From Hyaloperonospora brassicae (lineage: Eukaryota > Oomycota > Peronosporomycetes > Peronosporales > Peronosporaceae): a DNA stretch of 64,000 nucleotides. Position 1 is the stretch's first letter, and each line of letters begins with the position of its first letter. The stretch is from positions 1-64,000 of the forward strand of contig CANTFL010001467.1 in assembly GCA_947650285.1 (NCBI GenBank), read 5' to 3'. Below the pieces are notes generated by a model, which was not told the DNA's origin, searched no databases, and saw only the letters and a program-made list of their open reading frames with translations. The position numbers were made by a program, and so were the translations under genes. Of the stretch, positions 24,722-35,963 are shown piece after piece.

Positions 24722-25423
24722 ATGGGCAACGCGCTCGGCACGAAGAAGACGCTGAAGGAGCAGCTGCGCGAGAACAAGCGCGAGATCAACCGCGCGGTGC
24801 GGCAGCTCGACCGCGAGCGCACGAACCTGCAGCTGCAGGAGAAGAAGCTCATTATCGAGATCAAGAAGATGGCCAAACAGGGGCAAATTGCGAGCGTCAA
24901 GATCATGGCCAAAGACCTGGTGCGGACGCGCCAGCACGTGACGAAGTTCTACACGATGCGGTCCCAGCTCCAGGCGGTCTCCTTGCGCCTGGACACGGCC
25001 CAGTCGGCTGAAGCAATGACGTCGGCGCTGCAGGGCACGACGACTGCGATGAAGGCCATGGCGACGACAATGAACTTGCCGCGCCTGAATCAAATCATGA
25101 TGGAGTATACCAAGGAGAGCGAGAAGATGGAGTTGACGCAGGAGACCGTGGGCGACACGATCGATGACATCATGGACGCGGACCAAGACGAAGAAGAAGA
25201 GGAGAAGATTGTCGGACAGGTACTGGACGAAATCGGCATTGACATGACAGGGGCCGTGCCTGAAGCCCCAACAGCTCAGGTGGCACGGACAGCTGTTACG
25301 GAAAAAGCGGTGCCGGCAGCAGTGCAGCTACCTGCTGCTCCCGTGGCTGCAGGCGACGGCGGGTCGACGGACTCGGCGATCAGCGACCTCGAGAAGCGGC
25401 TCAACAACTTGCGGCGGTCGTGA
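24722..25423 (+). CDS. CHMP2: ESCRT-III subunit CHMP2/VPS2
   Basis: A 233-residue, intron-less Snf7-family protein. The N-terminus (MGNALGTKKTLKEQLRENKR) and basic first helices match CHMP2A/Vps2, which co-polymerises with CHMP3 and Snf7 on endosomal membranes and recruits the ATPase VPS4. The middle is helical, and residues about 155-190 are acidic (DADQDEEEEEK). The C-terminus SDLEKRLNNLRRS is a MIM1-type VPS4-binding motif. An in-frame upstream ATG at 24,593 exists, but MGNALG is the conserved family start and matches length (222-232 aa in animals and yeast). A 40-residue Ala/Pro/Thr linker before MIM1 is lineage-specific. It is convergent with MOB4. Confidence 0.93.
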   Translation: MGNALGTKKTLKEQLRENKREINRAVRQLDRERTNLQLQEKKLIIEIKKMAKQGQIASVKIMAKDLVRTRQHVTKFYTMRSQLQAVSLRLDTAQSAEAMTSALQGTTTAMKAMATTMNLPRLNQIMMEYTKESEKMELTQETVGDTIDDIMDADQDEEEEEKIVGQVLDEIGIDMTGAVPEAPTAQVARTAVTEKAVPAAVQLPAAPVAAGDGGSTDSAISDLEKRLNNLRRS

Positions 25424-25771
25424 GAGCAGCTCGTTGAACGTACGTGACGTTCAAAAGTGCACGTCTGGTCGGTTGACTGAGCGAAGCTCTGCTGCTGTGG
25501 GGTCACGCGGACCTGGCGTGAGAGTAGCTGCATCATCTGCTGACACGTACCAAGTAACAGCAGCGACGGCTGTGCGCGGCGTTCCCTCGCAGCTGAGGTG
25601 AGCCTTTAGTACATTCCATTAAGCACGGACAAGTAGAAGAAGAAGAAGAAGAGTAAACAAGCGATCACTACTCACAATACAAAACACACACACACACACG
25701 TCGTCATGAGTGTACACTAAAGACTCAATTCTTTGCTTCGTTGGACGGATCCGACTACTTCTGCGCCCTCG
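25424..25771. other. CHMP2-MOB4 convergent spacer
   Basis: 348 bp between two convergent stop codons. It holds GAA and CA microsatellites (around 25,637 and 25,682) and presumably both 3' UTRs. No gene seen. Confidence 0.6.
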
Positions 25772-26407
25772 TCAGCCAATGTCCGGAATAATGAGCAAAC
25801 TCTTTGGAATGAGGCAAAAGTGCAGCGCAAAGTACACAAAGCGATGGCACAAGTACGACGCGTCCTCGTAGTCACTAAAGACCTCGGGATGGTGGAAGTA
25901 CGTGTGCGAAAAGATGCGGTAGAGTCGACGCGAGACCGACTGGAAGTACTGCGTGGCGTTCGAGCTAATGCTCGTCCGCGACGGGAACACGCGACTGCTC
26001 GTGAGCAACGTGTTGACATTGTCCATCGTGTGCACAATGTACTCAAACGCGCAGCACTCTTTCGGCGCTTTGTGGGCAGCACACAGGAACACCCACTCGT
26101 CTGTGGCCTTCATGACAGGACACGACTCGCGCGTGCACGTGCCGTCGAGACGCGCGACCAGCACGTTCAGCTCCTTCATGATCTGCCGCAAGTGCTCGTA
26201 CTGCCACAAGTACGAGTTCTGGTCGTCGGGCACGTCGTAGATGGGCGCGAGCGCTGTCGGGTCCGCTCGGATCTGGCGCTGGATCAGCTGCTCGACGTCG
26301 AACGCGCCGCCCACGTCGGCGCTGCGGTCCGCGCCGCTCTCTTCCCAGCCAAAGAACTCGTCGTTGCGACTGCCTGGCAAGTTCTTGCCCACAACGAGCG
26401 TCGTCAT
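25772..26407 (-). CDS. MOB4: MOB-family protein, MOB4/phocein type
   Basis: A 211-residue single-exon protein with the phocein order of motifs. The first is QYEHLRQIMKELN, then a C-x4-C zinc pair (CTRESC) near residue 91, WVFLCAAHKAPKEC, FPSR, then RRLYRIFSHTYFHH with LCHRF, supplying the His ligands. MOB4 is the MOB subunit of STRIPAK (striatin-phosphatase/kinase) complexes and, unlike MOB1, is not primarily an NDR-kinase activator. The C-terminus (LLIIPDIG) stops roughly 10-15 residues earlier than animal phocein. The start ATG at 26,407 lies 277 bp from the CLK ATG on the other strand, so the two probably share a bidirectional promoter. Confidence 0.92.
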   Translation of the reverse strand: MTTLVVGKNLPGSRNDEFFGWEESGADRSADVGGAFDVEQLIQRQIRADPTALAPIYDVPDDQNSYLWQYEHLRQIMKELNVLVARLDGTCTRESCPVMKATDEWVFLCAAHKAPKECCAFEYIVHTMDNVNTLLTSSRVFPSRTSISSNATQYFQSVSRRLYRIFSHTYFHHPEVFSDYEDASYLCHRFVYFALHFCLIPKSLLIIPDIG

Positions 26408-26684
26408 GGTGTGGTGCTGATGGGTGTCGGTTGAGCGAATGTGGTCGGTCCGGGGCGGGCCCGGTGGTGCGTTACTTTTTCGATGCTTTGTCGTTACTTT
26501 TGTGCCGTTTTCATGGGTAAGTTTGTGCCCAGCGTTGTGGCCGCCTACTTTAGACTGCTACGGCTGCCTTTACTTCATGCTGCCACCTCACACAACCACT
26601 TTATACAACGACTTCACCTCCCTTTTGCGGCAAAAATCGCTCGCGTAGCTTCCGTTGTCGTTGCCAGTAGTGGACAGACGGCCA
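26408..26684. promoter_or_regulatory. divergent promoter region MOB4 / CLK
   Basis: 277 bp between two divergent start codons, so both core promoters and 5' UTRs must lie here unless unseen 5' exons exist. No TATA-like element stands out. Confidence 0.5.
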
Positions 26685-28664
26685 ATGGAGCGGCGGCGAC
26701 GCGCAGACAACTCGACGGGTCGACGCCGGCGCAGTCGGAGCTCCAGCCCCGTGTCGTCTCGTCTGCGCTACCACTTGCGCCGGCGTCACACGCGGCCGCC
26801 CCCGGTACACCGACGCCGTCCCCGACGCTCGGCCCTCGACTCGGACTATGACTCGAAAATTAGCCCCCGCAGTCGCTCCATGCGACGCAAAATAGGTACA
26901 GACTAAAAATGGGCACGTTGCATACTGTTTTTGTTGTTGCTGCTGTTGTTGCTGCTGTTGTTGTTACTTTTGTGTTGGACCCGCTCAGTTGCAAAGGGTT
27001 TTGTTGGTAGTGGTACTAAATGTGTCACCTGTTTACTCGATGTTTGCTGTTCACTTGTATAGACTCGAGAGCGCCAGGTCGGTCGAGGTCCCGGTCGGAT
27101 TCCCGTAAGCCAAGATACCATGTGGACACGCGGTCGCGGTCGGAATCCAATGGAAGCCACCGGCATCGCCAACAACGGTTCGGGGTCCATTGAGCGCTGT
27201 TTGCACGGACTTTGTTGAGGCTCCTGTTGTTGTACTTACGATCTGGTCTTTTGCTGCAATGGTTGCAGCTATAACGGCCGGACGTCCCGCTCGTCGCGTA
27301 GCGACAGCCAGACGCGTGGACGACGCAAGAGTCCTGAAAAGCACTACAAGACGCGTCGTCGTTCACCGCGCGGGAAGCACAAGCAGCGGCAGTCGCGACG
27401 ACATGAGCCGTACCACGAGCGGCAGTCGCTGTTGATGCCGCCGCTTGCGACACCGAAAGACGGCAGCGAAGATAGTGCATCGCACGACGATACAGTGGGA
27501 AGCTACGCCGGTAAACCTGGTGAATACATTGCCAATCGCTACAAGATCATCCGCGAGGCAGGACTGGGTACATTTGGCCGTGTGCTTGAGTGTCTCGATA
27601 AGCAGCGCAACATTGTGGTGGCCATCAAAGTTGTTCGCAAGGTGGACAAATACACGGAGTCGGCCAAGATTGAGGCAGCTATCTTGCAGGATGTGAACGA
27701 CAAGGACAAGAACAACGAGTCGCTCTGTGTCCGTATGTTCAAGTGGCTTGAGTACAAGGGTCACGTGTGCATGGTGTTTGAGCGTCTCGGGTGCTCGTTG
27801 TACGACTACTTGAAAAACCACGACTACAAGCCGTTTCCGCTGCACTGCATCCGCGCTTATGCGTGGCAGCTCTTGACGTCGCTGGAGTTTATTCACAGTA
27901 TCCGGCTTATTCACACAGACCTCAAGCCCGAAAACATACTGCTGGTGGATGACGAAGAAGAGAGACTCTCGTGCGACTCGTCATCGCCGTCGTCGACGTC
28001 CTCCTTTGACTCGCGTGAGGGATCTTCAGGACGCGAACGATGGTCAAATGGGCGCCAGTGGAAGAAACGTGAGCGCGATGTGTCTGGTGGTGACAACGGG
28101 CGACCGTCGCTTCGTCCCCCGGCGAACAATGCAGTGAAGCTTATTGATTTTGGCGGTGCGACGTACGAAGACGAGTCGAAGAGCTCCATCATCAACACGC
28201 GTCAATACCGTTCGCCCGAGGTGATTCTTGGGCTGGGATGGAGTTATCCGTCGGATATTTGGTCCGCTGGCTGTATCATTGCAGAGCTCTACCTGGGTGA
28301 GCTGCTGTTTGCTACGCACGAGAATATGGAGCACCTTGCTCTCATGGAGCGCTGCATCGGTCCACTTCCCGTGAAAATGGCGACCAAGGCATCGAAACAC
28401 TCGGCGTCGTCCAAGTTTTTTCGTCGTGGGAGGCTCAACTGGCCTGCTGGTTCGTCGAGTGACGAAAGCGTCGACCACGTGCGAAGAATGCGGTCGCTGG
28501 CGGAGATGATTTCTCGCGAGGACGCCCAGAGTGGTCTACTGGAGCTGCTGCAGCTCATGCTGGTATTGGACCCCGAGAACCGGGTGACAGCCAAAGAGGC
28601 TCTCAACACTCCATTCTTCGATGGATTTTCGTATCGCAACATCGTGCCGAGATGGCCATCATAA
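26685..28664 (+). CDS. CLK: CLK/LAMMER-type dual-specificity kinase, RS-rich N-terminus
   Basis: Three exons, 26,685-26,895, 27,063-27,177 and 27,269-28,664, join in frame (phases 1 and 2) to give 573 residues. Residues 1-160 are Arg/Ser-rich (RRRRSRSSS, GRSRSRSDSRK), like the nuclear-speckle RS domain of animal CLKs. The kinase domain begins near residue 200: GLGTFGRV loop, VAIKVV lysine, HTDLKPEN catalytic loop, DFGGAT, RSPEVIL. EHLALMER (about 28,329) is the LAMMER signature with L for M at position 5. An insert of about 60 acidic, Ser- and basic-rich residues separates ENILLV from VKLIDFG. CLKs phosphorylate SR splicing factors. ATG 26,685 is the first in-frame ATG of exon 1. Confidence 0.93.
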
Positions 28665-28872
28665 TGGACACTGTGGGGCACGAAGACGTTGTAGCAAGTA
28701 GAGAGAGGGAGGGGGGAGGAGGAGCGCTAGGCAAGAGCGGGAGGACCCGTCGATTGGATTCAGCATGTTTTTCTCGATTTGTTTTCTTTCGTGTGCGTCT
28801 AGTGCCGTGGAGCGAAGAGGTTGTCAGTAGGTGGGTTCGACGGGATTAGCAGCACGCGTTCACTCGTCTGGA

Positions 28873-28920
<48 letters not shown>

Positions 28921-28986
28921 GAGACGGACAAGATGGTGCGGTAGGTGGACAAGCCAACGCAGTACAAATCGCTACACGGTATGTTG
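28665..28986. other. CLK 3' flank with GA microsatellite
   Basis: 322 bp between the stop of CLK and the stop of the convergent membrane-protein gene. A perfect GA run occupies 28,876-28,918. No gene seen. Confidence 0.7.
28876..28918. repeat. (GA)n microsatellite
   Basis: 43 bases of uninterrupted GA dinucleotide between two convergent genes. Confidence 0.95.
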
Positions 28987-30133
28987 TTACTGCTGCGACT
29001 GGTGAGTCGTGCGGGAAGACATGACCCGCACACTACCGATCGAGAGCGTCGCGTCGTGCCCTTTCTCCCGAAGTGGGCACGTCGTTTGGAACTCCATATT
29101 AGTCTCTCTATTTGCAAAGAAGCTCTGGTTCGGAGAGCTCACGCGCACTTTGCACCGCGTGCTGCCAAACGGAGACGACGACGAAGTCGACGAGTGCGTT
29201 CGTACAAAGTCAGCGACTGCCGTCGACGCGGCCAAATCTTTGGCGCCTGTCGTCGCTACGGCCTTTCGCGCAATGGGCGGCGACTTTGCTTTCGCGACAC
29301 ACAGCGCGCGATTGTCGGGGGTGAGGTCGGCCCCGCTGTACTCGCAGTCGGAGTTGGGCGGCCGCTGGTGCTCGCCCGTCTCGGCGCCCCGTCTCTTCTT
29401 GATCGCGACCGCGACGGCCAACACGCCGACACACGCGACGGACCCGAACACGGCCGGCAGAATCGTACCCATGCCGCCGGCAGCGTCGCCTGCTTTGACC
29501 CCTCCACTGCGACTGTTGAGGGAGTCAACGGGAGCTAGTGACGACTTGTTAACAAGGGACGCTGGCGGTGGCGTGAGCGTCGTCGTCGTCGTTGTTCCGT
29601 TTGTAGTGGCCACTGGACCAGGGGCTGTCCTGTGGTCGGGCGGCAGTCTCGGACTGGGCGTCACGTCAACAGTCGGAGCGAGTCCTCCCGTGTTGTCACT
29701 AACAGTCGGAGCACGTTCACTTGTCTCGTCGTCATTGTCGAGCGCCATCGCGGCGTTGAAGTCCGCGTCGCGGGCGGCCAAGAGACTGGTTGTTGTAGGT
29801 GGGGTGTAGGCGGCAAGAGGAAGAGGCTTTGCATCCTGCGTGATCCCATTCGAGGCGGTGCCTTGAGTGACGGGCCCGGACCAAGTCTCGGGCGTCGAAG
29901 GGCTGCTCCGTGTCAAGATGAGCGAGTCCGCCGCCGGTGAGAGCGTCAAGGCCAATGGCGTCGGGTCTGTCCACGCATCATCTGCAGCACAAGCAAAAGT
30001 TGTTGTCAGTCGACATGTTGTCCCACAAGTGTGCAAAAGCGTGTGGTCAATGGCAGTCAGTGGTCGTACCTGCTACTGCTGTGCTGGCAAACGTCGCGGC
30101 GGCCGTGAGCAGCACGAGACGAGCGACTCTCAT
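28987..30133 (-). CDS. single-pass type I membrane protein, Thr/Pro/Ser-rich
   Basis: Exon 1 (30,133-30,070) and exon 2 (29,981-28,987), joined over an 88-bp GT..AG intron, give 352 residues. The start MRVARLVLLTAAATFASTAVA is a clean signal peptide with cleavage predicted before DDAW. A Thr/Ser/Pro-rich, probably O-glycosylated ectodomain of about 200 residues follows, including an NGTTTTTTL stretch with an N-glycosylation sequon. One transmembrane helix (GTILPAVFGSVACVGVLAVAVAI) is next, then a KKRR stop-transfer and a cytoplasmic tail of about 120 residues with several Ser runs. The intron removes the ambiguity of the upstream frame and joins the signal peptide in phase. No known domain was recognised; a surface sensor or adhesion protein is possible but unproven. 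Confidence 0.8.
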
Positions 30134-30196
30134 GCTCTGTGTCCCTTTGTCGAACGCCGTACGTCGACTTCCCACACGCCTTTTTCGTCGGTCTCG

Positions 30197-30472
30197 TTAC
30201 GCTCGATCTGCTTTGGTACCAAGTGCGAAATGAAGGAACGAACGACGTCCGCGGCCTTCGAACCGCACGACAAAGACGGCCAAGATGGTAATGCCCCGTA
30301 GCAAGCAGCCCGTCTGTCCAACTTTAGCGTGCGCGTAGGTCGCAGCAGTGCTGCTGTGGAACCAGCTGCGCGTATTTTCCAACCCGATGGTTCCACTTAT
30401 CCACAACGTGCGCGAGATTTCTTTCCACGTCTCTTGGACCGGCTCCGGCTCCTTTGCCACACACAGAGTGCT
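30197..30472 (-). CDS. possible small membrane protein or exon, uncertain
   Basis: An open frame upstream of the membrane-protein gene reads VQETWKEISRTLWISGTIGL.. and includes a hydrophobic stretch (CLLRGITILAVFVVRF) followed by basic residues. Amino-acid composition is protein-like, but there is no ATG in the open stretch, so it would need an upstream exon (a possible acceptor lies near 30,471). I could not find that exon or recognise a family. It may also be 5' UTR sequence. Confidence 0.3.
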   Translation of the reverse strand, partial: STLCVAKEPEPVQETWKEISRTLWISGTIGLENTRSWFHSSTAATYAHAKVGQTGCLLRGITILAVFVVRFEGRGRRSFLHFALGTKADRA

Positions 30473-32158
30473 GCAACTACGACTGCGCGGCGGCTCATGC
30501 TATTGATATTGATATTGATACTGAAATCAACGATGAGGCTGGCGCTGTCTCCTGGATGGAAGAAGCTCGACCGAAAGGCACAGTCTCCATCTGCTGCCAG
30601 CGAGCCAGACGCCCACAGTCGCGACAGCTGGAACAACGGGGAACGTAAAGTTGTCGCAGCACGTGACCTCCTCCTCCCCCGGACTATAGGGCACATGTCT
30701 GCGAGCGTCAGCGGCAGGACCTCTTCGGGGGGGATGGCGCACTGAAACGGACGTCACGTCGACGTCAAGTCGCCAACCGCTTTGTTGACGTCACACACGA
30801 GCGACCCCATTGCTCGTTCCGTCGCGACAACGGTACTACCCGCGCGGCCAATGTGGTCGCTACGATGCTGCAATTCTTGACGCACGGGACATGACAACCA
30901 AACGACGAGCTGACAGATTGCGCGCCAGCTGTGCTGCTGTTGAACGCGGGCGCAGATGCGCGAGCGCGTTGGCAATCATTACACGCAATGTGGTCATTCC
31001 ACGCATCATGAGGGGCTCGCGACACGAGGACCATAGCGTTCAGAGCTGTAGCTTTGCCGCGGATAACGGACCGGCAGCAGCACCACAAGTGTTGTTGCAT
31101 GCGCACGTGCGTGAGTAGCGAAGTGGGGGGGCGCAGGTAGGTACGTGGTGGGTAGGTAGGTACATAGGCAGGTAGATGGGTGTCCACGACTAACTACTGA
31201 CAGACTGGTGGACTGGTTGGTGGACTGACAGACTGTCACTCAGGTGATGGCTGTCACGTCTGAGCACATGTACCGCCACGAGCAGCAGCAGTAGCAGTGC
31301 AGAGGGGGTGTGCCCAGGCGGTGGTAATCCCCTCTCCACGTGCTCCTTGGCGTCATATGGTTCCACGCCGCTTTGCTCGCGCACGTTTTTCTCCCCTTGT
31401 CCAACACAGTGTCACATTGACGAACGCACAGTGTCATCTGTGTGGGGAAGACGGGTCCGCACGAGCAGTTCGTGCGTCCGTCCCCCCGCTCTCTTGCGGC
31501 GTCTCTGCCACCAGCAGATGCCATCACGTTCACTTCTCTACAGCACGTTGTCGTCACTTGACTGCGACGCTCTTGTTCGCTTGCGACGCAATCGCTCGTT
31601 TCTTGTCCCGTTCGACCGTCGCCGAGAGGGGACAAGCACGACAGTTTACCCACTACGTTTGCCGCCAACGTCCTCTTCCTACGCCTCTGCTTCCACCTAC
31701 ATCATGAATGTAACATGCACATGCGGGTAAATGCGTGTACGTGTAAATGAACGTTCACATGCATGTAGGTATTTGTTTATGAACTTTGTTGTATGCACGC
31801 ATGCATGAATGAGTGTACGTGAATGTATGTGTATGCATGAATGAATGCATGTATGAATGCATGTATGTATGTCCAAATTCATGGACGGGTTCATATATGC
31901 CACTGCATGTGAATATGTAAGTTTAACAACGGAGTCACGCGTACCATGAGAATTTCTATCGTATGTAGTGCCTACTGGGGGCTTGCTCGACGGTAGAAAT
32001 CGACGTGTCTCGTCTCTTTAGAAAGGTAGTCGTGGATACTTGAGTGTCATTCATGCATACAAATATACGTACAAATATACGTACAAATATACATACACAC
32101 ATACATACGATCGACTCGACTCGACTCAGCGCCTGTCAGGAGGAAGTAGCAGTATACC
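30473..32158. other. long intergenic region with simple repeats
   Basis: About 1.7 kb without a gene I can support, although GC content is gene-like up to about 31,700. It contains GGTAGGTA-type repeats (about 31,130-31,190), a degenerate ATGC/ATGA-rich repeat (31,735-31,915) and three copies of a 'tacaaatatacg' 12-mer (32,059-32,095). The last of these is close to the pyridoxal kinase start and probably lies in its promoter. Confidence 0.5.
31735..31915. repeat. degenerate (ATGN)n tetranucleotide repeat
   Basis: Repeated atgaatg, atgcatg and atgtatg words fill about 180 bp. The antisense frame HTCIHTCIHSCIH is a by-product. Confidence 0.75.
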
Positions 32159-33572
32159 ATGGCAGAGCAGACGGAGAGAGGCGGCCGTGTGCTGAGTATC
32201 CAGTCGCACGTCGTCCAGGGCTATGTTGGCAACAAGAGCGCCGTGCTCCCACTGCAGCTACTGGGGATGGACGTAGACCCGATCAACAGCGTGCAGTTTT
32301 CCAACCACACGGGCTACGAGCGGGTCACCGGGCGCCGTCTCACAGGCGAAGAGCTCCACGATCTTCTCGACGGCTTAGCGGCCAACAACCTGCTCCAAGA
32401 CGCACATACGCACCTGCTCACGGGCTACGTGGGCTCTGTCTCGCTGCTGCTTGCGATTGTGCGCGTATACGAGCGTCTACAAGCTGCTCAAACAGACGCC
32501 GAGCGTCTTGTATACGTATGCGACCCCGTGTTGGGCGATCGGGGCCGGCTGTATGTACCGATAGAAATGGGTACGTTTTCCTATGGTCCGTCGTGTTTCG
32601 ATATGTTTGCAACCTCACGTTCATTCGACGTTTGTGGCTTTGTTGGCAGTGAACTTGTACCGGTCAAAGGTCCTGCCGATCTGCGACGTGTTGACACCGA
32701 ACCAGTATGAGAGCGAAGTGTTAGCAGACATGGAGCTTCGGACCGTCGCTGACGCCATGCGAGCGTGCAAGAAGCTGCACACAATGGGGCCAAAAGTCGT
32801 GGTCATCAGCAGTTTCCAGGAAGCAGTAGCGGCCGAGACACCGCCGAGGGAGTTTGTGGTCATTGGCAGCAAGATCCGCTTTAGCAGAACCAGTGACGCG
32901 GCACTGTACTGTGAGCAATACGAAGTGCGGTTTCCGTGGATTGACAGCTACTACACTGGCACTGGTGACTTGTTCGCCGCACTGTTACTAGCGTGGCTCT
33001 ATCGCTTTCCCGACGACTTTAAGCGAGCACTGGAGCACGTGATTTCGACAGTTCAAGACGTGCTGTGTATCACCCTCGATCGTGGCGGAAAGAACTGCGA
33101 GTTGAAGCTCATCCAGAGTCGTCACGTGATTGCTGATCCGGTGGTGCGATTCGTTGCCATGCCGCTGTCGGTACCGATCCTGTTTGTGCTCGTGGATATG
33201 GACGTGCTCCTCGGAACAACTAGCGACGATGACAAGGTTGTGGACGTACCAGTCGGTACTGCGATTCAGCGCCAGGAGCTGCTAGAGGCGTTGACGCTTC
33301 TTGTAGGTGCCGATAACGTCAGCATCGTCACGAGCTACAGCGTGTTATCGACGCAGGCGCTGCTTGGCGCGACGTTCAATGTGGTGCCGTCGGCACTTTT
33401 CTTGGACAGCCGAATCGAAACACGTCATTGCGAGACTGTAGTGGTATCGAATTCGGTTTCTCTCATGGACCTGGCGACTCGCGCTATGTACCAGGTGGCG
33501 CCTTCTACAGCATCTGACGAAGCAGTGACGAGCTACATCACGGAACACAACAGTCAGTGTCGGATTGCATGA
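32159..33572 (+). CDS. PDXK: pyridoxal kinase with C-terminal extra domain
   Basis: Exons 32,159-32,570 and 32,650-33,572 (79-bp intron, phase 1) give 444 residues. The first 310 match eukaryotic pyridoxal kinase: SIQSHVVQGYVGNKSAVLPL, NSVQFSNHTGY, LTGYVGS, VYVCDPVLGD, LTPNQYESEVL, and the GTGDLFAALLLAW catalytic block with its Asp. The enzyme phosphorylates pyridoxal, pyridoxine and pyridoxamine using ATP (vitamin B6 salvage, cytosolic). Animal enzymes stop near residue 312; here about 130 residues follow, starting ILFVLVDMDVLLGTT, which resembles HAD phosphatase motif I (D-x-D), and containing VVVSNSVSLMDLATRA. The extension is in the same exon as the catalytic block, so a splicing error is unlikely. 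Confidence 0.9.
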
Positions 33573-33745
33573 TGACGAAGCCTCGACGCTGACTCGGTTG
33601 CGGGACGAGCAATGACAGGAAGTCGTCACTGCGAAATTGGACGTCCGAGCAGGTAAATGAGACGACTAAGCATGATTGATTTCGATCGCATACCATTTCT
33701 GTTGCTCGAGTTAAACTGCACACGACAAGATTGCATTTCCTGTGG

Positions 33746-35395
33746 TCACGGAGGTGCAATTACCCGCGCGGCAATTGATGCATGTGTGGCGGCAAGAGCT
33801 CGAGTCCATCGGTCCAACGCATCGTACGTCTTGGTAGCATCTCGGGCTCTATTACCACAAACAGGAAAAAACACGTGTCGGAAACGAACTAATTACAAAT
33901 AAAAAGCGCACACGAATGACGTACTTTTGTCGCGTCTGCAGCACAAGAAGCCCCCTGCTCTGGTCAACCTTCGCGTCTAACTCGCAGTTTTGGATCAGAG
34001 CAACAGCAATGTCTTCAACATCCTCTGTCGTTATGTTCATGCGTTTCGAAAGGCTGTCTACGCGGATCGTTTGGTACGGACGTACAATCGTCTTCATAGC
34101 TTGGCATCGTATATTGCGCAACAGCGGGTTCAAGCACCGGTTCATTACAGGATCACTCAGCAGTTTGTAACTCGGGTTCTTCAGAATCTTCTCAAACTGT
34201 ACAATGTCGTTGGCCTCGTACGCACTCCGCAGTAGCAGCATGGCGCCAACCTCCTCCACATCCTGATACACCTTTGCTTCTCGCGAATCGAAAGGATTGA
34301 TATTCGAGCTCGTTAACATATTGGCCAGGACGACATACTTCAAACACTGCGTTGCACGCGAGTTTCCAGCTTCTTGGTAGTTACGGAAGCCCTCGAAAAA
34401 CTCGTTGTATGCCAGCGTCCATTCCTTCTCTTCCAAGTACATTTTACCGCCTTCCTCACGGATAAAGCTGCGCCACAGGAGCCAACAAAGTCATTCATCA
34501 CTCAATCATTCTACTGCGGTAACGACAGCATCACGCACCCCATGACTCGCGGGTCAGCAACAGCTGCGTCCAGATCCAGTGTCTTTGGGTAGATAGCGCG
34601 CATTCTGGCGCTGTTCTTGGTAGCGACACACAGCTGCGCGTCCATAGACCAGTGTTAGCGCTTGGATCCAAGCAGGCAAACGACATCGTCCGTTCCATTT
34701 ACCTGAATTTCCAGCGCGTAGACTTCCAACAGCGACGTCGCTTTCGCGTGGTCCTGCACGCCGTCGGACGTCTGGCAGTATCCATAGAGCTGCTGCAGTA
34801 GCGTCTGCAACTGATCAAAGTCCTGCAAGTCGAGGTAGAGCTTCCCCAGCTTGGCGTTCATGCTGAACCAGAGTCGGTCGTTGTTCACGTCCTTGAGCTT
34901 CTCCAGCGTCAACTCGTACATCCGCGACGTGTACCTGGCGCTCGCCTTCTGCTCGCTGCCGACCGCGTGCGACACAATGTCCAATATGGACGAAATCGAC
35001 TCCGTGCTCTCGTTCCTCGTCACAAACGCCAAGTGCTCGAGCATCTGCTCGTAGTGCTGCAGCATCGCGTCCCACTCACACCGACGCGCGCAGATCTTCA
35101 CCACGTGCTCCAGCGCCTGGAAACTCCACTTGCACTGCGCCGCCATCGCGCGCTCCATAGCGATCACGCGCTCAAAGTACGCGCGCGCCTGCGTCAAGTG
35201 GCCGCGATGGTGAAAGTCTTCGGCCTCGTAGAACGTGTTCTCGAGCGCGATCTGCGCCTCGCGGGCGACGAGGAGCTGCTGCTCTTCGTCATCGTCCAGT
35301 GGATTGGCGTCCGCAGCTGCGGGCGACGTCGACGCGTCGGCCTCCAACTCCTCGTCGCTGTCGTACTCGTACTCGTACTCTTCCGAGTCCGACAT
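33746..35395 (-). CDS. CSN2: COP9 signalosome subunit 2
   Basis: Four exons, 35,395-34,703, 34,633-34,539, 34,467-33,925 and 33,848-33,746, with introns of 69-76 bp, join in phase to 477 residues. Landmarks shared with animal CSN2 (443 aa): an acidic, Tyr-rich start MSDSEEYEYEYDSDEE, LEVYALEIQ, then IREEGGKMYLEEKEW, CLKYVVLANMLTSSNINPFD, EFEKIL-like helices, LLRNIRCQ, and a C-terminal KTYDALDRWTRAL. The PCI domain occupies roughly residues 280-440. CSN removes NEDD8 from cullin ubiquitin ligases; CSN2 is a scaffold contacting cullin/RBX1. The ATG at 35,395 is the conserved start although the frame stays open upstream through a long CTA repeat. Confidence 0.93.

Positions 35396-35963
<568 letters not shown>

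Noticed and set aside
24649..25186. Long frames overlapping CHMP2 in other frames and on the opposite strand
   Set aside because: They are shadows of the conserved CHMP2 coding sequence.
28945..29809. Plus-strand frames of 197 and 266 codons opposite the membrane-protein gene
   Set aside because: The minus-strand gene has a signal peptide, transmembrane helix and an in-phase intron; the plus frames mirror its codon bias.
31240..31707. Overlapping frames of 136-142 codons on both strands before pyridoxal kinase
   Set aside because: GC-rich sequence gives long frames by chance; none has a conserved motif, signal peptide or splice-supported extension.
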